Assembly: GCA_020698575.1 (NCBI GenBank)
Contig: CM036251.1
Span: forward strand, 31,995,288 to 32,059,287
Reading direction: 5' to 3'
DNA from: Bostrychus sinensis
Lineage: Eukaryota > Chordata > Actinopteri > Gobiiformes > Eleotridae
DNA: 64,000 nucleotides
Part shown: piece by piece, positions 1 to 11,300 of the stretch
Numbering within the stretch: the stretch's first letter is position 1
Layout of the letters: each line of letters begins with the position of its first letter
Program-made: the position numbers and the translations under genes
The notes under the pieces: generated by a model
What the model saw: only the letters and a program-made list of their open reading frames with translations
Database searches by the model: none
What the model was told of the DNA's origin: nothing

Positions 1-1528
1 TAATGACTTGTAGACAACTGCTTTGTAGATGGTGAGCACCACTTTCTACATTTTGCAGGATAAATTAATTAAAAGCTTGTTTTACAAATGGAAAGTGTGA
101 ACAGCCTAATCTCCCCCTCTGCTCTCAGTACCAGCTCTGCTCACCTCAGACTCTGCAGAGGCAAGCGCATTGCTGTGGTTTAGTCTGCTGCTTACACCGA
201 TACAGCTTCTCTTTGCCTTTTTCCCCCCGTCTTAATGGGGCTTTCGTGTCATAAGGCGTGTGTATGCGGCGGATTACATTTAAAAAGTATTAGCGATGCT
301 TGTAAAATATGATTAACCCATATGCAAGGTAAGCATTTTCAGCTGTGAGTCTTAGTGACATGGAATTGACAGATTTAATATGCTTGGTATATTGTCTTCT
401 AATAATATGTTCTTGCAAAAAAGGGAATTATGATTTGTTATTTTTTATGATTATGATAAATGACATCAATTTGTAGTAATGCATGAAGTCTGAATGCATT
501 AGTAGTTGCACATTATGTTGCAGGAAGTGAAAAAGTGTATTTCTTATGGCAATGTTTGTGGATTGATGGTAGAAAATTAAGTTCATTGCATGTGTGATGT
601 AAAGTCCTGTTCTTTTAACATGATGGCCAGATGCCTTCTTCTTCTTTACTTTGTTATAGAACCAGTTTAGTCATATATTATAAAAACATTATAAATATTT
701 AAGGTATTGAACGCACTGCAACGGTTGCATCAGTAATGAACTTTGAATAATTAAATGTATCCTCCTGATTTTAATCTATACCTATTATATCTCATCAGCA
801 GGAAGCAGAAAGAAGTGCACCATAAGTCATTATGAGTTTGTAGTCTTTTAATGCAACATAAAAGGCAAACGCATTTCTATTCTGTACTTTACTTTGCTTC
901 TGTCTTGGTACTAATGTGCCATCTTTTTGTACTTTATTTGACTGATATTTGGATAGGTTTTCTCTTCTTCAGTCATTTCTTATTAGAAGGGTATGTGCAG
1001 ATTTGACATTTTAGTAACATGAGCTAGTGAAACAAGACAATTTCACTTGCAGTTGCATTTGCTATAGCTATGGAAGCTATAACAAATGCCAAGGAATACT
1101 TTGGGAATAGGTCTTGGGAATAGTATTATTCCTTAAAACTTTGTGATGCAGGAAATGTGAGTGTGCTTCTTTTCCAAAAGTGCTCAGTTTGTCCTCTCTA
1201 GAGTGATAAAAAGGCTCGTTTCAATGGGTTCTGTGGATCAGATTTTACACTTTTGAAAACATTTTTAATTTCATGATTTCCACTTTGTACGACAATATTC
1301 TAGACGATGCATTTTTAAAGAGGTTGGCGAAAGGACAGCACATCCCAGTCCCATATATTTTGACCAATGTATAATGTAAAGACAATTGGACACTGGAGCA
1401 TGCATGGTTTAGTGACTACTGTCTAGTAGTTGTTTTGTTGTGGGTGCTTTTCTAAGTGTGAGCAATGATGGAACTTTAGTGTTCAAGAATTTTATATTTA
1501 TTTCTTATCTTTGTGTCTTGTTTTGCAG
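1..1528 (+). other. pclo intron upstream of the first exon in the window
   Basis: AT-rich intron sequence. I found no exon, repeat with recognisable ends, or RNA gene in it. It ends in the T-rich tract and cag acceptor before 1529. The missing 5' exons, including the first zinc finger, must lie before base 1. Confidence 0.7.
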
Positions 1529-2302
1529 AAGGAATGGCTGTGCTTGAACTGCCAGACTCAGAGGGCTTTGTCAGGGCAGCTTGGAGATTCGGGGAAAATG
1601 TCCGAACCGTTGCCTCCATCTGTCAAGACAGAAACCCAGACCCCACCTTTGGTCAAAAAGACAGAACCCCAAACTACCGCTGCAGAGACACAGCCTGTAC
1701 CTGTGGCTGCAAAATCCAAGCCCGAAACTGCTCCCAAACCAGCCGAACCACCAGTTACTACTCCAAAAGAAAAAATAGCTGCACCCGCCAAGATGGAAAA
1801 AGACATTACTCAAAGTGTTGTTGCTCAGAAACCAGAAACCAAGCCTATTCCAGCCACCGAAAAGCTTCCGGACGGCAAGCCTGCACCACCAGCCAAGCCC
1901 ATCAGTATTACTCCAGAAAAGAGGCTGCCAGAAGTTACCAAAGCAGAAACAATGGAAGCTAAAAAAGAGGCAGAGAAAACTGAAGTTTCTGTTCCAGACA
2001 TTACGAAAAAGGAAGAGCCAACTGTCGCAGCTGCACTACCTGCTGCTGCTCCTGTTCCACCGACCAAGGCCACCGTGGCACCCATCTCCACTGTTCCTTT
2101 AGAAGTGGCTGAGGTAGTGCCAGTGGCTCAAAAGAAGCCCTCAGAGGTGATTACATTGGCAGAGGATAGAAAAGCTGTTAAGGCCCCAGCAAAGGCACAA
2201 GAACCGCAACCAGAAAAGATTGCTGAACCAGTCTCTGCAGCTGACAGCAAGACCAAGGTTGATCAATTCGCTGAGGAGATCTCTAAAGCCACAGTCATCA
2301 AA
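1529..2302 (+). CDS. pclo: pclo exon: end of zinc finger 2 and Pro/Ala/Lys-rich linker
   Basis: Starts in phase 0 after ttttgcag and ends in phase 0 at AAA before gtaagata (258 codons). The first residues, KEWLCLNCQTQRALSGQLGD, are the last Cys-x2-Cys pair and conserved flank of the second Piccolo zinc finger; in mammals these fingers bind the prenylated Rab acceptor PRA1. The rest is low-complexity linker rich in Lys, Pro, Ala and Glu, probably disordered. The open frame continues into the intron to 2389, but that tail is read-through. No ATG is expected because this is an internal exon. Confidence 0.93.
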
Positions 2303-5300
2303 GTAAGATATACAGACTATTTTATTTTTATTATTATATGGATACTAAATATGCTGCATTATCAGTGTATTTGTGGCATCAAGCCATGAAGCAGATATTT
2401 GTGCTGCAGAGTTTATTTTTTTTTTTTATATATATTATGTGACTTTTTTACATGCAATTTTCAGTCTGAAACTATCTATTTAACTAAAACTACACTTCTG
2501 AAAAAAAAAGACAAGCAGGGTCTATTCTCATCTTGGTTAATGGAAGTAAAGTAGAAACAGTGAACTTTTGTTTGTTTATTATTTTGACACCATAAAAGGT
2601 GCCATTCCATAAGTCTATAAAATACAAGTGAATTGATGTAATTGTATTATACCTGATACTACTGGTACTAATAGATGTTCAAAATAATTTCTTAAAACAG
2701 CCGTGACTTTCAGCATCAAAATATACATTTCAATTTTGCAAAAAAACTGTTCTGAAAATGATAAAATACATAGTGAATCAAAATTGTTTTAAGGTTCACA
2801 GTGACCTTTGAACATTTTCAGACTTACTGACCTTTGTGGTCTACCAGAAAGAAGTAATTCTATCACTGATTATTTTTTACAAAAACATACTTATCTTGCA
2901 ATGAATTGTGACTTCTTTTTTCAAGGTATGTACTATCTATCAGATAGTATTGTGAAATAATATGTACATGTACACTAAGGTTGTGTATACTTGTATTTAC
3001 AGGCAGATAAAGAAGTCACAAAGGAGACAGTAAAAGAAGAACAAAAGCCTGCCATAACAACTGAACAGGCTAAAGTGGTAATCTCTCCTGAAAATGAACC
3101 CCAGGTTTTACCAATAATTGAAGAATTAAAGGATGCACAAGTGGTTAGTGATGCAAACGAAAATACCATTAAACAAGATGAACCAATGCCAGCAAAGGAA
3201 GAGGTTAAAACTGAAAAGAGGCGTTTAAGTTTCCAAGCGATGGAGGAGAGCAGTGAAAGTGAGCCTACACCTTCACCTAAAATCCAGAGAAGAAGGCTAA
3301 GAGTGACCCGTCTTTCATCAAGCAGTGAGGATATGAAAACTGAAAGCGCTGACTCATCTGGAGAAGATGAGGAATTCATCCGCAAACAAATAATGGGCAT
3401 GCATGATGAAGAGATGTCACTTTCAGAAGATGATAAAGAAAAAGAGTTAGGAGCTAAAGAAATGGTTAGAGAGCCTGTGGTTGATAATGCTGCTGCCAGA
3501 CCTTCTCAGCCAACAAGTGGTACAGACCATGAAGAAAGCTCTGCTATAAGTAATGAGCCTCTTCAAGCTACTACTATTAAAACTGTTCAGGAAGATACAG
3601 AATTGGTTTTCAAGAAAGCAACGCCAGCAATGAGACAAAGACAGAGCACTGACGAAGAAGTGGAAAGCATCACAGAGTCTTTGTCAAAGGGCTCATCCAG
3701 TATTCAGGCATCCAGTTTTACACCAGGATCCTCACCCACATCAGCTTCTTCCCTAGAGGAAGACAGTGATAGTAGTCCTAGTCATAAAAAAGTCACTGGA
3801 GACAAAGCACACCGAAAGGGTAAACATCGACAGCCCACACAACCTCTTCCCACCATTGAAGATTCTTCAGAGGAAGAAAGAATGAGGGATGAGGAGAGAT
3901 CATGGAAAGATAAAGATGAAGATGCTTCTTCGTCTGAAGAGTTGCGACAAGTTACTGTAATAAGTGATAAAACCTCAGGATCAGATCACTCTGTCAGTGT
4001 AGAGTGTGACTCAGTGGACAGGCAAGCTGTACAAATAGGCCGCAAACCTTCACCAACTGTCATACCATTTACTCCAGAGCCGGTCCAACAAACACTGACA
4101 AAGACTTTGAAAAGTGCTGATGAAGCTTATGAAGAAATCCTTCAGAAAGCAAAAGCTATTCCAGGGGAGAGTCCTCCTGATATTGAACCATTGTATGGAG
4201 GAATGTCAATAGAAGACTACCTCTATGAATCACTAGTTGAAGAGCCTGAAATTAAAATTTGTGACGGTGAAGAGTTAAACGTGGACACTGTCTCTGAGCC
4301 TGCTAAGAAGCTTAGATCTCCAGAAGAGGTTTATGAAGAGATGATGCAAAAAAAGAGAGAATTGATGATGATAGAACAGGAGCTTCAAGAAGCCCAGACT
4401 TTATTAGAGTCTTCAGCAGCTGCTGAATCAGAGAGTTGTGTGGTGACTATACCCACAGAGGAGCCATCCTCACCTCCTTTAGCTGATACAGGCGATGAAG
4501 TCCTTAGTGACATGCAAGTTAGGAAAAAGAAAAGGCCAGCCCCACCACGGCCAACTGAGCCTCCAAAACGTTCTGATGTGACGGTGATTCCTAGTCAACC
4601 TACTGGCATAAGTTTTGTAAGACCTATGGTTCCACAAGACCCTGCTCTTGCAAAGGCACTTTTTCCTATACCAGATCTAAAAATTACCCAGTGCTCCTCT
4701 GGGGAAGAAGAGGAGGATAGTCTTGCTGACGAGTATGGTGTTGGTATGTCTTCTGACATTACTCCCAGTGACGACTCAGATACTAAAGAACAATCTTTTA
4801 GCCCACCTTTGTCTGAAACAGCTGAAATGGAGCCTATCAGTGTAGTTTGTGAAATACCTGAACCAAAACCAATTCCAACTCCAATTTCAGCACCAGAATT
4901 AACTTCTACACCTTCCCCTTTATCGCCTGTTTCACCCCCAACTTCACCTGCCACTCCAGAGTCAAGTTTGGCAACATCATCCTCTTCATACCAGGCTCAA
5001 ACTCCTCCTTCTTTAGATTCAACTCCACTGTCAACTCCAACACCTCCAACATCTGTTGTTACACAATCCCCACCAGACACCACAGTTTCTGTAGTACACC
5101 AGGACATAACCGCTGAGCATGCTTTGGCCACTGTTGTAGTTACGATACCAGATGTGGTGTCTGAACCTTCCAAACCCCCCTTAACTGACATTGTAAAAGA
5201 CCAAGCTAAGGATAAAACTTCAGCTGTAGTTGAGACATTAGCTACTGAACATGCCACAGCTCAAATGCCAGACTTGGTTTCTTCTCCATCCCAGATGCCA

Positions 5301-8300
5301 GTTGAGACTTCAGCTGTTACACAGGTCATAGCAGCAACTATAGAGCCTGCTGTAGTCTCTGTTCAGTCTACAACACAGACAGTGACAACAGTTGTTGGAC
5401 CAGCAGCTATTACCCAAGCTGATTCACTTTCTTCTACTATAACATCATCTGGAAGGCCTGTTATTGTACAGATGCCTGACCTGGTGTCAACTACATCCCC
5501 TGTAGTTTCAGCAATTGTCACAGTCCCATCTCAAGCCCAATCAGCTGTTGTTCACTCACCTCTTCAACCATCTACAAGTCCTATAATAGTTTCAGCTCAA
5601 ACAACCCAAGTGCCCCCACCAGCTATGTCCTCAACCACAATAGTCAAAAGAAAGGTCCCACCTCCTCCTCCTCCTCGATCCACTTCAGTTTCTTTGCCTG
5701 ATGACAGACATGCGCAGACAGTGTCTCCTGCAATTACAACAGCCACTGCTGCTACATCAAAACCTACACAGCCAATGCAGTCAGTAATTGTAGATATACA
5801 ACCCAGAATTGAAGCTGGTGCAGATGCAACTCAATTAGTAACCCCAACTAGACAAGGTCATGTCATGATCATTGTGCCTAGTAAAGAAAAAGCATCTCTA
5901 GAAAGCCACACACAGGAAAGCACAGCACCATCTTCCTCCACCACATCTTTGCCTCCTCAGATAATCACACAGGCTACAGTATCCACAAAAGTTTATGCTC
6001 CACCAGTGCCCCCTAAACCTGGGTCAGGGATAAAAGCGCCTGTTGACACTGTAGAGATAACTGTTGCAGATACTCCTCCTCCAGCTCCAACTACATTACC
6101 CAAGCCACCTATTTCTTCAAAGCCTCAAATCCCCAGTGTTTCAACAACTACAACAACAACTGTCACCCAAGCCCCAGTTACCACAAGTAGTCCCAGTCAA
6201 ATGGCCAAGCCTCCTCCTCCTATCCCACCCAAACCTGTGTCTATTCCAGCTGGATTGGTTTTTAGCCATAAACCGGGAGAAAGTGTCAAACCACCTTATG
6301 GTGTCCCCAAAGCTGCTACACTTCCTAGAACAAAAGAACCCCCAAATGCCCTTTCTCTTAGCATCACTCGGCCTGTGGAATCAAAATTGGGTGCAACTTC
6401 CCCTAAGTCACCTATATCTCCAAGGCATGGGAAATGTATAGGAACCTATGTGGTGATAACCCTACCCTCAGAATCTACTGAACCTGGTTCACCAACAGAA
6501 GGCATTACAGTTGTGGCACCTGTAAGGCGGGGGTCTATCCCATCTACAAAAGTGTCAGAAGTGCGTACCACACCTGCAGAGCAGAAAACGTCAGCTGAAA
6601 CGTTTGCAGCAAAAGTGACAACTAGAAGAGCATCTGTCCCCACTGTAAGGTATCCTTCACCAATGCCAGCAGCTCCCACTGTGGTTGTAGAGCAAATACC
6701 CTCTAAGGTTGTTAGTACTGAAACACAGCCCAGACAAGTTTCTGTTCCATCTATGCAAACCGTACCATCTGTGATTGATGTTAAAGCAATGCCAAGTAAG
6801 GATGCACCTATTCAAGTGCAAAGTGTTGCTATTCCAATCAAGAAACCATATGTACAACTTGTAGAACAAGCGCCAATTACACAGCCCCTACCAACACCTG
6901 AGATTATCATGATATCCTCTGAACCTGTAATTCCTATTCAGCCACAGACAATACAGGTAACAGCAAGAGCACAACCTGTCTTATCAGAAATACAACCTAT
7001 AGAAACAGTTCCTCAAGCCTCAGTACCAAGTGTACAGACTCCTCAGCAATTTGCAGCTATACCACCAGAGCCTTCAGACATTTCCCAGGACAGACAACCT
7101 ACTGATACTAGAATCAGTATTGCTCCACAAGTTTCAAACCTTGAAACCCCTTTAGAAAAACCCGATCAAAAACAACAGGATGTCACTCGTGAAGTAAACA
7201 GTAAAGCTCTGATAGAAACACCAGCCATTGTAAGTGAACCAGAAAGTATCTCTCTGGAGCAGGTGCAACATGCAGACTTAGAAAGTGTACACATTTTTAC
7301 TGATTTACGAGAAGTAACCCAACAGCCTTCTATGCAACAACCACCCCCAGTGGCTGATGTAAACGAGTTTATTACAAAGCAAGCAGTTATTCTAATGCCA
7401 CCACCCACAGCAGCTGAAGTTATGAGTGTAATATGTACTACCACTCCTGACACAACCCCATCATCTATGGGGATTGGAGTCCAACAAATAGCTGTGCAAC
7501 CTATAGTAGCCCCAATTTCATATATTCAAGATAGTTATGCTCCAGATGAAACTACGCAACTTATGCAACCTCCAACACCGCCCCTGGAGGTAATAGCATT
7601 GCCATATGAGAGACTCACAGAAATTAAAGCTGAGGATGTCAGGAGCACTACAGTTCAAGCTTCAGTAGCACAGCCTCAAACTGTGATCCCAGTTGAAGTT
7701 ATGGCAACAGATGAAACCACTACTAGAAGAAGGACTTCAATATCATCTATTATACAGCCAACATTTGTTACAAGTCAGACAGTCCCATATCCTACAGAAT
7801 ATGAAGTACCAAAACAAATAGTTACAACTGAGGCATATGGTGCCACCAGGAGGGAGTCCATAACTCTCCAACAACCAATACAAACAGTGTATATGCCAAC
7901 TGAAACAGATGTCTCTATTGATATGTCCGATAGCATTAGATCAGAACAAAAGCCAGTTTTTATTTCAGAATATGAAGACGATATGTACACAAGAAGATCC
8001 TCAATACCAACACAGGAAATCCCACAGGGTGTTTCCGGAGCTCCAGTTACAATCACGCAAATCAAAAAGGAATCTATTGAAAGCCAGGAAATCCGTGGAC
8101 CAGAAAAAGTAGTCGCCAGTATGAGTCATATATATTCTTCTTCAATTTCTACCTCAGGTCATCCTCCTGAAAGTATCCCAAGCCTTGTCACTCAGGTTGT
8201 CACAACTGAGGTACAAAGAACAACTGTTTCTGTAGTTCATGAAAGAATCCCTCAGGTACCTCCGTCAAATGTGGCAATTACTATTCAGCCAGACACTGTT

Positions 8301-11300
8301 AAAGCTTCACCTCCTCCAAAACAGAATGGAAGGGTCTATCCTGTTGATGTGATTGATTTGCGTACAATGAGAGATGGAGTAAAGATGACTGAACAAGGAA
8401 TGGACTTGACTCCACCTGAATCTTGTCGACAGTCATTTTCAAGTGACTCCAGTGGACGTCATATCACTGCTGTACAGCCTGAGATAGTAAACCTCAGTGC
8501 AGAAATCACGCCATCAACGACCTTGGCTGTTGTGACAGATAGCATCACAATAGTCACTTGTACTGCCACTATCTCCTCATATACTCCAGCAGAAAAACCT
8601 CTTGATTTGCAAGGTTCGGTCACATCATTGCCTCTTCCTTTAACAACTTATAAACCTTTTGAGCCACTAGCCCAGATTGTATACAAACCTGTGAGCACAA
8701 TGCCTCTGACCAGTACTGTAACATCCACTGTTCAAGACTTACCAATGAACCTTTCTTATGGAGCGTTAGTCTCCTCTAAACAGCCACCAACGTCTCCTTC
8801 AGTATCTCCAGTGATTTCATTAGAGGCAACCGGTGCCATAGATTTGTCAAACTACAAACCAGTAAGAGCGATAGTGGCTTTGTCAAATACCAGCCCAGGA
8901 GTAGCTACCACTGTTGTAGAAGATGATGACACTCCAATTGACTTGACAGCTGGAAGGAGGAGTGTGTGCTGTGATGTTATTTATAAGCTACCATTTACTG
9001 GAAGCTGTCGGACACAACCTCCAGTCACCACCCAACCTGACAGCCACTACCAGCAGGATAGCACAGGGTTGTACAGTATCAAAGGCATGAATGGAATGAA
9101 GGTGTCGTTGTCAGAGACCAACATCCCAGAGGTGGCGTTGGTTCCATATGATCCGACGAAACACTTGGACTATCTCAATGGCTCTTCAGATGGAGCCATA
9201 GACCTCACTGCTGCTAAACTTTCTGCTGGTAAGTCTAGAAGACATCTTTTTTTAGCATGCTTTGTGGGTTTGTTTGTTGACTTAGTAGAGTCAATTTCAA
9301 GTTTTCTTAGTCCATGCTTTTTTTTACTTTATTTTTTGTTTCTTGTATGTTTTTGTTATTTTTGCATGCCATTTAATGTTAAGGTTGTTTGTTCTTTTTT
9401 CTTTTTCTTTGTACAGATGCATGTCTCTGCCTGCGTGTTTTTCCTCAGTATTTTGGATTTGCATCATGCTAGTCAAAATAACAAAAGACATGCATGTGCT
9501 ACACAGGACCTGCATGACCTTTATTTAATACAAAACATATCTTTAATCCTACAGTTCTAATGCTGCTAACTTAATGTGGCAGGTAAACCCTTGGACTACA
9601 CTAGCAAAGCTACTGGACCCTACCCGGGAATGGCAACTTCACCTTATGGCCAGAGTCCTACTGCTGGCTTTGGTGTAAATAGTGGTATAAGAACTTCTGA
9701 TGGAATGGTCTACACCTCAGTAGCTGCTCCAGTTCCATCAACCTATGCTATTACTACTCAGCCAGGGTCTATATTTAGCACAACCCTTAGCCCTGTTTCA
9801 GCAACCCAGAATCAGGCACTGGTCCCTTACAATTTAATTCCCACTACAGATCCAGGGCAGATTATTCCTTATGAAACTGGGCTGCCAAAGGAACTTTTAC
9901 CAACAGCTTTGGCTGACATCATAACAGGATATCAAGAGATGTATTCAGACACAACACTAGAAGCCATTGCTGCCTCTTTGGATGCCTTAGCTACCTCCCC
10001 AATATTCCCTGGCTTAGACAGTACCAAAATGGCCCAATATCAAATGGAGAGAGAATTTCTTGAGCTTGAAAAACTTAAACAGTTATGTCTAGCAGAAGAG
10101 CTTGAGTGGGAAAGGCAGGAGATCCACCGTTACAGAGAACAAGAGCAATTGATGGTCCAAAGAGAGCTTGAGGAGCTTCAGGCTTTAAAACAGCAACTTC
10201 TTCTGCAGCAAGAAGAAGAGCACCATGCTCATATGGTAGCTCAGCAAGAAACATATGCCCAGCAGAAAGAGCAGTTGCAGCAAATTCAACAGCTTCAACT
10301 GCAACTTCAGCGGCAGCTAGATGAGCATTATGGTACTAACACGGCTCATCTTCTTGAAGCCAAATATGCAGGTGTAGGTGACAGTGGTCAGTATTGGCCT
10401 GTAAAAGATGAGTCCTCAACTCCAGCTGTTGGGGTTCAGTTAGAAGAAAGTCAGGATCAGCTTAGCATCAAAAAGCTTCAACCTGATCAGGACACAGGTA
10501 AAAAGATTATTGATAGTGGAGTGCATACAGACGATGAAGACTCAGAAAAGCAAACTACTAGCAGCTTAGGAAGAAGAAAAAAGAGTAAGAGAACCTCTGA
10601 CAGCTCACCTCCGACTGACGATGAGGATGAATGGGATGCTCCTACAAAATCACGACGGCGTTCACGAAAGCATAGCAGCGAAGGGAAACATGGCTCTAAA
10701 GTCTCAAGTATAGCTATACAGACAGTAGCTGAGATTTCTGTCCAAACCGATCATTCTGGGACAATAAAACGGCCCAATGTTCAGATGGACACTAAAGTAG
10801 AAATCATTAAGCATATTTCAGCACCAGAGAACTCCCAGAGAGGTGGCAGTCTTAGCTGTCAAACTGACAGGCACGCACCAATTGAGGTGGGATATAGCAC
10901 ACATTTAACAACAGATGGCCCATGTAAATCTAAAGTCTTCTATGGCCCTGTCTCGCCCTTGTCACCTGATAAGTCACTTGGGGGGCAGAGAATGCTGATG
11001 GCTGACCCCAACAGGTTTTCCTCCAGCCCACGGTCACTAAAACCTGGCCAGAAATCTCTGTCTGATCCGAAATCCCTGAGTCCCACAACTGATGACAGGA
11101 TTGGATACTATGGAGACAGCTATTCTGTGAGTGAAAACTTAAATTTGATGTACAATGCATTCTGTTTTTATGATTGGTAATAGTAAAAAAAAATGTCTTA
11201 TGGCCTAGGGCCGAGGTTCCCCATCTAGCACAGGTAAGAAAGTGAAAAGGACCCTACCAGATCCACCCCCTGAAGACGAATCATTGTCAGGGCGGTCCGC

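Noticed and set aside
1558..2091. Minus-strand and alternative-frame reading frames over the coding exons
   Set aside because: They are shadows of the Piccolo frame produced by biased Pro/Ala/Lys codons.
9229..9560. Continuation of the giant open frame past 9228
   Set aside because: A strong gtaagt donor at 9229 and a matching acceptor at 9583 restore Piccolo sequence. The read-through peptide is Phe/Cys-rich intron.
11229..11239. Alternative exon starts at 11234 or 11239 for the ELKS-type exon
   Set aside because: 11234 is out of phase with the preceding exon, and 11239 has a weaker aag acceptor and drops in-frame residues supported by the TAG acceptor at 11208.
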